Below are positions 16,043 through 24,765 of a stretch of 29,271 nt of DNA, piece by piece. Both the position numbers and the translations under genes were made by a program. Each line of letters begins with the position of its first letter. Position 1 is the first letter of the stretch. The DNA lies in assembly GCA_045617825.1 (NCBI GenBank), contig JAZLJI010000117.1, forward strand, positions 1 to 29,271, read 5' to 3'. The notes under the pieces are model-generated. The model searched no databases. It worked only from the letters and a program-made list of their open reading frames with translations, and was not told the DNA's origin. The stretch comes from UBA6987 sp045617825 (GTDB taxonomy: Bacteria; Bacillota; Clostridia; Lachnospirales; Lachnospiraceae).

Positions 16043-17149
16043 TTAGTCCGTAAGCCGCCATTTCTGCTGGAAGATCACGGCGGGGCCCTCCGGGTCCGCG
16101 TGGCCGTAGTAGACCGTGGCCAGCGTGCCGTCCTTCAGCTCGACGGTCATGGGATAGCCCAGATCCCGCAGCTCGCCGCCGGTCACTAACGGCAGATTCT
16201 TCTCCTGCCAGCTCCGGCCCTGATCGAAGCTCACCGCCGCGTAGATCCCGATCCCGTCCCGCCGTCTGCCGTAGCTGGCGATCACGCTGCCGTCCGCGCG
16301 GACCAGCAAATGCGAGGGCGCGCCCTCGTAATCTCCCAGGATCTGCACCGGCTTGCTCCAATGGCGCCCGCCGTCCTCCGATTCGCACTGATAAAGGGTG
16401 AATACCGAGGCAAAATCGTCGGTGCCCTGGACCCGGATATGGCAGAGGATGCGGCCGTCGGGCATTTGCCGGGCATAGGGCTCGCAGGAGGTCATCCGGC
16501 GCTCGCCCCAATAGATCGGCTCGATCTCGCCGATGACGCGGCAGGCGCCGGTATACGGATCCACCTCCGCCGCGGCCAGAGGGCGGTCGTTGATATGGCC
16601 CGTTTGGTGTCCTACCCAGAGGATGCGGCCGTCCGCCAGCTCAGTCGGCCCGTGGGGCGAGCTCACCGGGCTGTTGTAGACCGGCCCGAAGCTCACGCCG
16701 TTGTCGAAGCTCACCCGGAAATGCGAGCCGTAGTCCCGGGCGCAGTCCTCCTCGCTCAGGTTCTCGAAATAGGCCTCCAGATAAGCCCGCTGACCGGGGG
16801 TCGGCTTCTTGCCGAAGTTGCAGAAGGCCCGCTTCATCAGCAGCTCCCGGGAGCTGGTGAAGGAGGTCACGATAAGGCCGCTGCTGCCGAAGGGCGTCAG
16901 CCCGCCGTCCCGGTCGTCCAGGGTCGTGTCGATCACCGGCGCCGGGAGACTATAGTGCTCGCCCTCGTCCTCGCTGAAGGCGATCACCGTCTTGCCGAAG
17001 GGGCAGACGTGAGCCAGGCGAAAGCCGCTGGCGGCCGCCGCCAGGCGGCCGTTCTTCAGCCGGGCCACACTGGGCCAGGCAAAGTAATTGTGCAGGGAGG
17101 CCGGGTTGCTCATAATCACCCGCGGCTCTCCGATCGGTTCGATCCGCAT
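16043..17149 (-). CDS. Asp-box (sialidase-fold) protein
   Basis: A 368-residue six-bladed beta-propeller of the BNR/sialidase superfamily. Four Asp boxes (S-x-D-x-G-x-x-W/F/Y) are visible: SEDEGEHY, SFDNGVSF, SEDGGRHW and SFDQGRSW. The N-terminal position where true GH33 sialidases have FRIP reads FAWP, lacking the substrate-binding Arg, so sialidase activity should not be assumed. No signal peptide, so it is likely cytoplasmic. The ATG at 17149 is chosen because AAAGGAG lies 6 bases before it; the ATG at 17155 would touch the Shine-Dalgarno. It is 13 bases after the membrane-protein gene and probably cotranscribed with it. Function: unknown glycan-related enzyme or binding protein. Confidence 0.85.
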   Translation of the reverse strand: MRIEPIGEPRVIMSNPASLHNYFAWPSVARLKNGRLAAAASGFRLAHVCPFGKTVIAFSEDEGEHYSLPAPVIDTTLDDRDGGLTPFGSSGLIVTSFTSSRELLMKRAFCNFGKKPTPGQRAYLEAYFENLSEEDCARDYGSHFRVSFDNGVSFGPVYNSPVSSPHGPTELADGRILWVGHQTGHINDRPLAAAEVDPYTGACRVIGEIEPIYWGERRMTSCEPYARQMPDGRILCHIRVQGTDDFASVFTLYQCESEDGGRHWSKPVQILGDYEGAPSHLLVRADGSVIASYGRRRDGIGIYAAVSFDQGRSWQEKNLPLVTGGELRDLGYPMTVELKDGTLATVYYGHADPEGPAVIFQQKWRLTD

Positions 17150-17162
17150 ATGCATCTCCTTT

Positions 17163-18704
17163 TCAGTGCTGCGCGGCATTTTTCACGTACAGCACGTAGT
17201 TATCATCCTCATAGAACCGCTGCCAGTCCGGCAGGCTGTCCAGAAAGCCCCGGGCCGCCGTGGTATAGCCGAGGTCCAGCAGCGCCCCGTCGAAGCGGTA
17301 GGTATCCAGAAAATCCTGCCCGTCCTCGGCAAATTCAAAATCCATGTAGGAAAAGCCGATCCCGTCGGTCAGCACCTCCTCCGGGAACAGATCCGCCCGG
17401 CTGTCGATGAAGGAGCGGCCTCCCAGGAAGAGCACCAGTCCGCCGTCGTTGTAGGAGGTATAGAGTCTGGCGCAGTCCGCCTGAGCCAGTGCCTCCTGCA
17501 GCCCCTCGCTCACCCGGTTCATGGGGCTGTCGCACAGGGGCTCCTCCCGGGGAAGCAGGCGGCTGCCCACGGCCCCGCAGAGGGCCAGGACCAAAGCCAG
17601 GGCGGCGAAGGCCGGCAGACGTTTGCCGAAAAAGGCGGTGAGCCTCGGCCGGGTCTCCGGGGTCAGCGCGGCAAAGCACCGGATCAAATACGGCGCCAGC
17701 GTCAGGGCGGCGTAGCTGCCCAGCCGCACCCGCAGCGCCGTCCCGGCCAGCATGGCGGCCACGCACAGCGCCTCCCGCAGGGACAGAGGCCTGATCCTGC
17801 GGAACAGCAGTGCCGCCGCCAGCAGGACCGCGAAGGGCAGCGCCAGATTCAGCCAGCTCTCATAGTCCGAGAAGTCCACCCGCTGCCATTCCGTAACGAA
17901 GCGTTTGGTGGCGTCGTTGTTGGTCACGAAGAAATAGATATACAGCTTCCCGCCGTAGGGATTGAGCAAGCCCGCCAGGCCCTCTCCCAAAAGAGCGGCC
18001 GCCAGAGCCTTCCAGGCGCCGGGCGCCGGAGCGTTCCGTTTTCCCAGGGGCAGGAGCCGGTACAGCGGCTGCAGGAAGGGCAGCGCCAGTCCGAAATACA
18101 GCCCGGTGAAGGCAAACAGCAGCGGGACCGTCCCGCCGTGGAGATTGGCCAGCAGCAGGCTGAGCAGCGCCAGCCGGGGCACGTGCCGCCTGCCGTTTCC
18201 GTCCTGCCACAGCTCCTCCAGCTCGAAAAGGCCCGCCAGCATCAGCTGCAGACCGACGGACTGGGGCCTGGCGGTACAGATCACCGCCATAGACAGCAGC
18301 GGAAAGCCGATGTCGCAGAGGACCCGCCCCACCGCGCAGTCCCGCTCACCGGCGGACCGTCGGTAGCCCCGGATCAGGATCAGGGTGAAGCTGACCGCGC
18401 AGAGGGCCAGATACAGCCAGGCCCCGTATTCGGGCCTCTTAAAGGGCAGCGTGCAAAGGTACAGCAGGATCCCCGCCAGCCAGGAATGGGCGGTCTCCGT
18501 CAGCCCCAGCTCCGGAGAGATCCAGGAAAATATATCCGTCTTCGGGATGCGCCGCAGCTCCAGGATCTTCCGGCCCAGCGTGACGTGCCAGTAAAAATCA
18601 CTGTCCCCCAGCCCCTCCATCAGAAAGCGCAGGGTGACCAGCGCGACGGACAGCAGACAAACAGCGCCCCAGTAAATTCTGTTGTTGTTCTGCCTGCTTC
18701 TCAC
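17163..18704 (-). CDS. Polytopic GT-C-like membrane protein
   Basis: A 513-residue protein with about ten hydrophobic segments between residues 10 and 400 and a soluble C-terminal domain of about 110 residues. The first extracellular loop has GDSDFYWHVTLGRKILE (residues 33-49) followed by PKTDIFSW, and the C-terminus has YNDGGLVLFLGGRSFIDSRAD. This pairing is typical of uncharacterised bacterial membrane proteins of the GT-C glycosyltransferase type, in which the acidic loop residues (D34, D36) would bind a lipid-linked sugar. Start is GTG, with GGAGG 6 bases upstream. First gene of the unit with the Asp-box protein. Glycosyltransferase activity is inferred from topology only. Confidence 0.75.
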   Translation of the reverse strand: MRSRQNNNRIYWGAVCLLSVALVTLRFLMEGLGDSDFYWHVTLGRKILELRRIPKTDIFSWISPELGLTETAHSWLAGILLYLCTLPFKRPEYGAWLYLALCAVSFTLILIRGYRRSAGERDCAVGRVLCDIGFPLLSMAVICTARPQSVGLQLMLAGLFELEELWQDGNGRRHVPRLALLSLLLANLHGGTVPLLFAFTGLYFGLALPFLQPLYRLLPLGKRNAPAPGAWKALAAALLGEGLAGLLNPYGGKLYIYFFVTNNDATKRFVTEWQRVDFSDYESWLNLALPFAVLLAAALLFRRIRPLSLREALCVAAMLAGTALRVRLGSYAALTLAPYLIRCFAALTPETRPRLTAFFGKRLPAFAALALVLALCGAVGSRLLPREEPLCDSPMNRVSEGLQEALAQADCARLYTSYNDGGLVLFLGGRSFIDSRADLFPEEVLTDGIGFSYMDFEFAEDGQDFLDTYRFDGALLDLGYTTAARGFLDSLPDWQRFYEDDNYVLYVKNAAQH

Positions 18705-18731
18705 TCAGCACCTCCGTCAAGCTATGGGTCC

Positions 18732-18760
18732 ATTATATCCGACTACCCGATAAAGTGCAA
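18732..18760 (-). promoter_or_regulatory. Promoter of the GT-C-like/Asp-box operon
   Basis: -35 TTGCAC (18755-18760), 17-base spacer, perfect -10 TATAAT (18732-18737) on the minus strand, 28 bases before the GTG start. Confidence 0.7.
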
Positions 18761-18844
18761 GGCCGGAAAATCGCCGCAGGCTCTCCCACGGGCCTCCCGC
18801 CCCGGAAAATTTATCCGCCGAGGGGGTGCATTTCCCGGGAAAAT

Positions 18845-18854
18845 ATGGTATAAT
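18845..18854 (+). promoter_or_regulatory. Extended -10 promoter of the surface-protein gene
   Basis: TATGG-TATAAT with a perfect -10 at 18849-18854 and an upstream TG. The -35 position (about 18826) has only a weak GTGCAT, as is common for extended -10 promoters. Leader about 48 bases. Confidence 0.55.
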
Positions 18855-18909
18855 TACGGCAGAGATTCCCGAGAACCGTTTTCCATACCGAACGGAGGTG
18901 ACCCCGATC

Positions 18910-20415
18910 ATGAAAAGACGCTATGCCTTTCCTCTTCTTCTGCTATTCTGCCTCTTTCTGTTTCCGTCTCAAAGAGCCGAAGCGGCAGAAAGCCTCTATA
19001 CGGTATCCTATCGCTGCCAGAGCGGCAGCGGGGAGGAGTATTTTCTGATCAAAGCCACGGAGAACGGCTCGCTGGCGGATTCCGTCGGCAGGACCTTTAC
19101 CGCGCCGGAGGTACCGGGCTTTTCTCCCGTGGGCGCGCAGATCACCACCGTCACCCCCGCTCACCGTTCCTCTTCCCGGACCGACAGCAGCACCTCCGTC
19201 ACCCTGACGGGCAATTCCTCCGCTGCGGAGTCCTATTACCTGACGTTCCTTTACGTGCAGACCGGCGTTCCCGTCGTGCTGCGCTACCACGGCTATCCCG
19301 CGGACGGCGGGCCCTTTTCGGATCTCAAATACCACGACAGCACGGTCATTCCCTTAGGCAAGACGCTGGAGCCGGTCCCGCCGGACATTGACGGCTACGA
19401 ATTCAGCGACGTTTCCTATGCTCTGGTCTCCGGCCTGAAGGACGACGCCGAGGGGCATTACCATTCGGATATCCATGAGATCGATCCGGACGGGCTGCAA
19501 TTGGTGGGAACCCCGGGGACGCTCCGGATCGAATTTTCCTTCAATTATACGCTGGCCAAGGCCAGATTCCTGAGCTACACCGTCGTCCACACGGGCTATG
19601 ACGATCCGGCACATCCGGATAAAGGCAGCACCACGCTTTTCAGCGGCAGCTCGACCCTCACCACCGGTCAGACGCAAAGCTTTACCGTGCCCACGTACGA
19701 CGGCTGCCGCTATGCAGGCGCCAAAGTGACCTACTCCACCGGCCGCGAGGAGCGGACGCTGCAGCTGGACAGGAATGCCGCGAGCTTCACCCTGCCTGCC
19801 AACACGGTCTCCGCCACGCTGGAACTTTCTTATGGGAAGCTGATCAACGGCGGCGTGATGAACGTTTACTGTCTGGACACCGCGGAAAAGACCGCGCTCC
19901 TCATGCCGCAGATCGCTCAGCAGCTGTATATCGGCCAGTCTTACCATCCGTCGGCGCCGCTGATCCCGAATTACCGCTTTATCCGCATGGAATATCGCTT
20001 CTCCGACGGGCTGAAGCCGGATCTGACCGGGCTCGGCGCGAACGAGCTTTCCTTCACCCTGAGCTCCGCGCCCGTCGGCGGCGGTACTCTGGATATCTTC
20101 TTCTATTACGTCGCCAGCACTCCCGAGACCCAGCCCCCGGAGACCGAGCCTGAGTCGGTGCCCGCCTCCACGGAGGCCATCCCCGTACCGACCGAAACTC
20201 AGCCGAAGCCCACCGAGCCCCGGCCCGCCTCCACGGAGGAGCTGGGCGATCTGCCCGGGATCGCCACCTTCCCGGCCATGCCCTCCTCCGCCTCGGACAG
20301 CGGCTCCGACACGGGAAATCCCTTCCCCACCGGCCTGGTGGTCGCCTTGGGAGCCGGCTTCCTCATCGCCCTGGCGGCGGGACTGGTGCTGAGCTCGCGA
20401 AGGAACAAGGCCTGA
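18910..20415 (+). CDS. Secreted, membrane-anchored surface protein with beta modules
   Basis: A 501-residue exported protein. It has a signal peptide (MKRR, a Leu/Phe-rich core, cleavage near QRAEA), then about 390 residues of repeated beta-rich modules that look like MucBP-type segments (pattern YTVSYRC...GYEFSDVSYALV...YLTFLYV). A Pro/Thr/Glu-rich linker (about residues 405-450) leads to a Ser/Gly stretch, a transmembrane helix (about residues 475-495) and the basic tail SSRRNKA. There is no LPXTG, so it should stay anchored in the membrane and span the wall through the linker. GGAGGTGA 9 bases before the ATG fixes the start. An adhesin or glycan-binding role is inference. Its neighbours do not clarify the function. 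Confidence 0.8.
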   Translation: MKRRYAFPLLLLFCLFLFPSQRAEAAESLYTVSYRCQSGSGEEYFLIKATENGSLADSVGRTFTAPEVPGFSPVGAQITTVTPAHRSSSRTDSSTSVTLTGNSSAAESYYLTFLYVQTGVPVVLRYHGYPADGGPFSDLKYHDSTVIPLGKTLEPVPPDIDGYEFSDVSYALVSGLKDDAEGHYHSDIHEIDPDGLQLVGTPGTLRIEFSFNYTLAKARFLSYTVVHTGYDDPAHPDKGSTTLFSGSSTLTTGQTQSFTVPTYDGCRYAGAKVTYSTGREERTLQLDRNAASFTLPANTVSATLELSYGKLINGGVMNVYCLDTAEKTALLMPQIAQQLYIGQSYHPSAPLIPNYRFIRMEYRFSDGLKPDLTGLGANELSFTLSSAPVGGGTLDIFFYYVASTPETQPPETEPESVPASTEAIPVPTETQPKPTEPRPASTEELGDLPGIATFPAMPSSASDSGSDTGNPFPTGLVVALGAGFLIALAAGLVLSSRRNKA

Positions 20416-20442
20416 CGGCGGCAGACACATAAGAAGGCTTTC

Positions 20443-20466
20443 CCGGTCTGAAGGGATCGGTTTTTT
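20443..20466 (+). terminator. Weak intrinsic terminator after the surface protein
   Basis: Stem CCGGT/ATCGG (one G-T pair) with an 8-base loop, followed directly by six T residues. The stem is short, so read-through into the glycyl radical enzyme gene is possible. Confidence 0.45.
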
Positions 20467-20502
20467 CAAAAATGCTGTCTGAGGAAGCGGAGGGAGCGTG
20501 AA

Positions 20503-22761
20503 TTGACTGCGAAAAAATACATTATGGACCCGGTCGACCGGGAACACATCGAGCATAAATACCACGATCCTGCGCAGCCGCACAACGCCTATAAGCGGTT
20601 TGAATATCACGGCTACGAGCACGACCCGTCGACCGGGATGAGCGACGAAGAGCTCCGTGCGGGACTGGACGCGCTCGTGAAGGCGCAGAGCGGGAAGACG
20701 CGCGCCGTCATCATGGCGCTGGCGGAGAAATACCTTCTCGACAACACCCGGATCGACGTGAACGAGCACGACTGGTACGTCGGCTTTTACTCCTGGGGGC
20801 GGCTCGTGACGAAGCATACGCGCAGCGTCTGGGCATCGGAGCTGTTCGAAAGGGTCATCCCCGAGGCTGATGCGGAGAAGAAGCTGTTTCACGATTCCGG
20901 GATCTGGGACACCTGGCCGGATTACGACCACTCGATCCCGGACTGGGATTCGATACTGTCGTTAGGCTTTTACGGTCTTCGCAGACGTGCGGCGGCCTAT
21001 CGCGCCGAGCGCGAGAAAAAGGCGGCGCTGACAGAGCGGGAAAAGGCTTATTTTGAGTCGGCAGATATCGTCCTTTCGGCTGTTCTGGACTTCATTCACC
21101 GCCTGAGGGTGCTCGCGGAGAAGAAAAACGGCGTAAAGACCGCGAAAATCGCCGTCTGTCTGAAAACGCTGGAGACCGGCGCTCCGACCGACACCCTTGA
21201 GGCCCTGCAGACGATGTATCTGTATTTCATGCTGTCGGAAAGTGTCGAGGGCTATCAGGTCCGCTCGCTCGGGAGCGGCTTCGACCGTGTCATTTCACCG
21301 TTTTACGAGAGAGACCTCGCCTCCGGGAAATACACCGAAGCGGAGCTCGACGATTTCATTGCCTACCTGTTCATGCAGTTTTACGCGATCGGCAACTACT
21401 GGGGGCAGCCGCTGTTCCTCGGCGGCAGGGCGCCGGACGGCGGGAATTATTACAGCCGCCTGTCGCTGCGCGTGCTCCGGCTCTGGGACGATCTCGATAT
21501 CCACAACCCGAAGATCCAGGTCCTGTTCAACACGGATACCCCGAAGGAAATACGGTATTGCGTCTACGACATGATCCGCCGCGGGAAATACCTCACCGTG
21601 GTCTGTGAGCCGGGCGCCGCGGCAGCCGTGAAATCGGCCTGCGGCTGCAGCGACGAGGAGGCGAAGCGCTTTATCGTATCCGGCTGCTACGAGCCGCTCG
21701 CGCGCGGCGGCTGCAACGTCATCGCCGCTTATCCGAATCTGCCGAAGATCCTCGGGCTTGCGCTCCGCGACGGTTTCGATCCGATCATGAAAAGGCAGAT
21801 CGGACCGCATACCGGGACCGATCATTCCTCATTTGACGAGCTGTTTGCGGCTTTTGAAGCGCAATTTTCCGACCTCTTCCGCCGCTGCGTCGCGCTGACG
21901 AACACTTACGAGCGGTACAGCGCCGACGTCAGTCCCGCGATACTGTATTCCTCAACGCGTACGGACAGCCTCGCGCTGGCGGAAGACGGCTATGCCTGCG
22001 CCAATCCTCATTCGAATTCCGTGCTCGTCGTGAACGGCTTCGCCACCCTGACGGATTCGCTCGCCGCGATCAAAAAAGTCGTCTTTGAAGAGCATGCCGT
22101 CACCCTTCCGGAGCTTGTGAGGATCCTCGACGCCGACTGGGAGGGCTATGACGGGCTGCGCCTGTACGTAACGAAGGAGTGCCCGAAATACGGCACCGGC
22201 GACCATAAGACCGACATGATCGGGAGGCGGATCGTCGAGGCAATGAAGCGGATCACGGACGGCGCGAAGAACGTCCGCGGCGGGAGCTACGTCATCGAGC
22301 TGCACAGCGCGATGGAATTCGTCCGGGAGGGCGCCAAGACCGAAGCCACCCCTGACGGAAGAAGACGCGGGGAGGAAACGTCGAAGAACGCGTCCCCGTC
22401 CGTCGGCGCCGACAGGCGCGGCGCGACCGCGCTGATCCGCTCCTGCACCGACGCGGTGCAGCCCGAAAACACCGGCTGCGGCTTTAACCTCGACGTCATG
22501 CTTCACCCTTCCGCCCTTACCGGCGACGACGGACTGGCCGCCATGGACGCGCTCGTTGCGGTCTATATGAAACGAATGGGCGTCAATATCCAGTTCAACG
22601 TCGTCTCGGCGGATACGCTCCGCCTCGCGCGCAAGGATCCCGAAAAATACAAAAACCTGCAGATCCGCGTATGCGGATGGAACGTTCTCTGGAACGACAT
22701 CCCCCGCGAGCAGCAGGAGGCTTATATCAGACGCGCGGAGGCCGTAAGCGGCGGCATGTGA
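20503..22761 (+). CDS. Glycyl radical enzyme of unassigned substrate
   Basis: A 752-residue member of the pyruvate formate-lyase/glycyl radical family, strictly oxygen-sensitive. The catalytic loop is SGCYEP with Cys395 (thiyl radical) and Glu397, the C-X-E pattern of dehydratase- and lyase-type members rather than the CC pair of pyruvate formate-lyase. The radical loop near the C-terminus reads RVCGW with Gly725, where most families have RVxGY. TEATPDGRRRGE (residues of about 613-625) is the conserved family block. The start is TTG, chosen because GGAGGGAG lies 7 to 9 bases upstream; the ATG at 20524 has no such site. The activase follows after 33 bases. No microcompartment genes are near. 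Substrate unknown. Confidence 0.9.
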   Translation: MTAKKYIMDPVDREHIEHKYHDPAQPHNAYKRFEYHGYEHDPSTGMSDEELRAGLDALVKAQSGKTRAVIMALAEKYLLDNTRIDVNEHDWYVGFYSWGRLVTKHTRSVWASELFERVIPEADAEKKLFHDSGIWDTWPDYDHSIPDWDSILSLGFYGLRRRAAAYRAEREKKAALTEREKAYFESADIVLSAVLDFIHRLRVLAEKKNGVKTAKIAVCLKTLETGAPTDTLEALQTMYLYFMLSESVEGYQVRSLGSGFDRVISPFYERDLASGKYTEAELDDFIAYLFMQFYAIGNYWGQPLFLGGRAPDGGNYYSRLSLRVLRLWDDLDIHNPKIQVLFNTDTPKEIRYCVYDMIRRGKYLTVVCEPGAAAAVKSACGCSDEEAKRFIVSGCYEPLARGGCNVIAAYPNLPKILGLALRDGFDPIMKRQIGPHTGTDHSSFDELFAAFEAQFSDLFRRCVALTNTYERYSADVSPAILYSSTRTDSLALAEDGYACANPHSNSVLVVNGFATLTDSLAAIKKVVFEEHAVTLPELVRILDADWEGYDGLRLYVTKECPKYGTGDHKTDMIGRRIVEAMKRITDGAKNVRGGSYVIELHSAMEFVREGAKTEATPDGRRRGEETSKNASPSVGADRRGATALIRSCTDAVQPENTGCGFNLDVMLHPSALTGDDGLAAMDALVAVYMKRMGVNIQFNVVSADTLRLARKDPEKYKNLQIRVCGWNVLWNDIPREQQEAYIRRAEAVSGGM

Positions 22762-22794
22762 CAGCGCCGCGGCCTCCGGAAGCCTTCAGGTGAT

Positions 22795-23685
22795 ATGTTG
22801 AAAGCTCAGATTTTTGAAATCAAAAAATTTGCCGTCCACGACGGGGACGGCGTGAGGACGACCGTATTTTTCAAGGGCTGCCCGCTCCGGTGCGTTTGGT
22901 GCCACAATCCCGAGGGGCTGCGTTCCGGGACCGAGCTCGCTCTTTTCGGCCATCTTTGCGTAAGCTGCGGAGGCTGCGCTTCGGTATGCGAAAGGGGCGC
23001 GCACCATTTTGGCGCAAACGGTCACGTTCTCAACCGGGCCAGCTGCTCGTTCTGCGGAAAATGCGTAAAGGCGTGCCCGCGGGACGCGCTGCGGCTCTAC
23101 GGCCGCGAGGTGTCCGCGGATGAGCTCGTCCCTCTCCTGCTTGAAGACCGCGAATTTTACGAGGCATCAGGCGGAGGCGTCACGCTTTCCGGCGGCGAAT
23201 GCCTGCTTCAGGCGGATTTCTGCGCGGAATTGCTCAAGAAGCTCAAAGCCGCGGGCATCTCCACGGCGGTGGATACCTGCGGATACGTGAAGCGGGAGGA
23301 GCTTGAAAAGGTCGTCCCCTATACGGATGTCTTTCTCTACGACGTAAAGGCGGCGGACAGCGACGTTCATCTCCGGCTGACCGGCGTGCCGAACGGTCTC
23401 ATACTTGACAACCTGCGCTTTCTCGATGGTGCGGGAGCGAAAACAGAGATTCGGATCCCCTTCGTTCCCGGCCTGAACGACGGCGAGATTCCGGCCATCG
23501 CCGGACTGCTGCGGCCTCTTTCCCACGTGACCAGCGTCCGCCTCCTCCCGTATCACGATATGGCCGCCGCGAAATACGCCGCTCTCGGACTCGCCTGCAC
23601 GCTCCCCGCGGCACTCCCGGATAACGGCAGGATCGAAAAGGCCGAGGAGCTCCTGCGGCAGGCAGGTGTGCGGGTAATTGACTGA
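22795..23685 (+). CDS. Glycyl radical enzyme activase (radical SAM)
   Basis: A 296-residue radical S-adenosylmethionine enzyme that creates the glycyl radical on the upstream enzyme. The CxxxCxxC motif is at C29, C33, C36. Two ferredoxin-type [4Fe-4S] motifs follow (C55, C58, C61, C65 and C84, C87, C90, C94), as in activases of the dehydratase/decarboxylase subgroup rather than the single-cluster pyruvate formate-lyase activase. LSGGECLLQ is the SAM-binding GGE block. The ATG has a modest AGGTGAT site and lies 33 bases after the enzyme stop, so the two are cotranscribed. The pairing fixes its partner; the extra clusters do not tell the substrate. Confidence 0.95.
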   Translation: MLKAQIFEIKKFAVHDGDGVRTTVFFKGCPLRCVWCHNPEGLRSGTELALFGHLCVSCGGCASVCERGAHHFGANGHVLNRASCSFCGKCVKACPRDALRLYGREVSADELVPLLLEDREFYEASGGGVTLSGGECLLQADFCAELLKKLKAAGISTAVDTCGYVKREELEKVVPYTDVFLYDVKAADSDVHLRLTGVPNGLILDNLRFLDGAGAKTEIRIPFVPGLNDGEIPAIAGLLRPLSHVTSVRLLPYHDMAAAKYAALGLACTLPAALPDNGRIEKAEELLRQAGVRVID

Positions 23686-23785
23686 ATCGTGCGGCAGAGA
23701 TTTTGGTACGTTTTTAATACATCACAGTTCCCTCAGTCTTTTTGCGTTTTCGAGAGTTTTCCAACACGTTTTTTCCTGCAACTCA

Positions 23786-23839
23786 AAACGCCAAAAGCCG
23801 TGCATACTCATAACCGAGGGGTTAGGAGCATGCACGGCT
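23786..23839 (-). terminator. Terminator of the secreted-protein gene
   Basis: Long stem AGCCGTGCAT/ATGCACGGCT (23796-23839) continued by CTC/GAG and TAACC/GGTTA around a four-base loop, followed on the minus strand by TTTTGGCGTTTT. It lies 85 bases after the stop. A separate perfect hairpin TTTTCCGC-AAA-GCGGAAAA stands between (23873-23891). Confidence 0.7.
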
Positions 23840-23924
23840 TCGGGTCATTGTCTGAGGCAGCTCCGGATCATGTTTTCCGCAAAGCGGAAAATTCGATCAG
23901 AAGCGGCTGTTTCTGAAAGGATCA

Positions 23925-24623
23925 TTAATGCTCGAAAGAGATGGTATAACGAAGACTATATTGGATCGAATCGCAAGTGATACGAGTCGCATAGTTATCG
24001 TAAACGCCGATCTCAATGTAATAATCTTCTCCGTTGGGGCCGAAGAACTCGTAGGAACCGTTGTAGTCATGACAGCCTTCCATGCGGCTTACTATACCAT
24101 GAAGTCTGCTTTCAAAAACATCATCACAATAATGTAGACAACCGTCGCTGAGACGAATGGTGCTATGCGGATCGATGGTGAACAGGAATTCATAATAAGG
24201 GATGTCATTATAGACATCGCCGTCGGTTTCCTGAGGCTCGTAGTAGTTCAGAGAACCGATCCCATCAAAGCCTTTAAAGCTGCAATTGCCGAAGTACCAG
24301 GTCTTAACGGTTCCTCTCTCATATCCGCCGTAGATCCAATGCGTATGTTCAAAACGAGCGGTAGTAATGAAGGTAGTCCCGGTAGCGTGGATGACGTTTT
24401 TCAGTTCCCGGACAAGCGCGTTCTGATCTCTGGTCGCGGGGATGTCCAGAAGCGGGATCAAGTTGCAGTTTGCGTCACGTCTCGGCAGAACAGAAGCCGT
24501 TCCGCCGCCGACGGTAAGAGTGACGGTATTGGCAGTGCGGGTTTCCGCGTTAGCAGCAAGCGGAGTTCCGACCATCACGAAGGCCAGAAGCACGGCAAGC
24601 AGTCCGATGAGTTTCTTTTTCAT
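23925..24623 (-). CDS. Secreted protein of unknown function
   Basis: A 232-residue exported protein with a clear signal peptide (MKKK, hydrophobic core, cleavage after PLAANA). The mature part is rich in Tyr, Asp and Gly with a beta-strand pattern and five Cys residues, several of which (for example in DGCLHYCDD and EGCHDYNG) could form disulfides. No family is recognised. AGGAGG lies 10 bases before the ATG, and a good promoter lies just upstream. It appears to be a single-gene transcript. The mature domain could be a cell-surface or bacteriocin-like protein, but nothing in the sequence decides this. Confidence 0.75.
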   Translation of the reverse strand: MKKKLIGLLAVLLAFVMVGTPLAANAETRTANTVTLTVGGGTASVLPRRDANCNLIPLLDIPATRDQNALVRELKNVIHATGTTFITTARFEHTHWIYGGYERGTVKTWYFGNCSFKGFDGIGSLNYYEPQETDGDVYNDIPYYEFLFTIDPHSTIRLSDGCLHYCDDVFESRLHGIVSRMEGCHDYNGSYEFFGPNGEDYYIEIGVYDNYATRITCDSIQYSLRYTISFEH

Positions 24624-24653
24624 AAGAGTATTCCTCCTGTGTTATGATAAGTC

Positions 24654-24682
24654 AGTGTATTGCGAAGCCTTGCATCTGTCAA
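24654..24682 (-). promoter_or_regulatory. Promoter of the secreted-protein gene
   Basis: Perfect -35 TTGACA (24677-24682), 17-base spacer, -10 TACACT (24654-24659), minus strand, leader about 24 bases. Confidence 0.7.
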
Positions 24683-24765
24683 GAGTAAAATTCAAATAAG
24701 GCACATGATCATTATTTGCATGCCGTCCTGCCGCAAAGTCGCGGCGCACGCATATTGCGTATGGA

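Noticed and set aside
15900..16511. Upstream extension of the DUF4838 copy 2 frame
   Set aside because: It runs in another frame through the sialidase-like gene, has no family similarity and lacks a ribosome site; copy 1 and the AAAGGAG site fix the start at 15899.
17088..19391. 767-codon plus-strand frame
   Set aside because: Lies antisense to the GT-C-like gene and then out of frame in the surface-protein gene; Gln/Arg/Pro-rich and without motifs.
20503..22761. Calling the enzyme pyruvate formate-lyase
   Set aside because: The thiyl loop has a single Cys followed by X-Glu instead of adjacent Cys residues, and the activase has extra ferredoxin clusters.
23873..23891. Perfect hairpin TTTTCCGC-AAA-GCGGAAAA as a terminator
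   Set aside because: No T-tract beyond the stem itself on either strand; the longer hairpin at 23796-23839 fits better.
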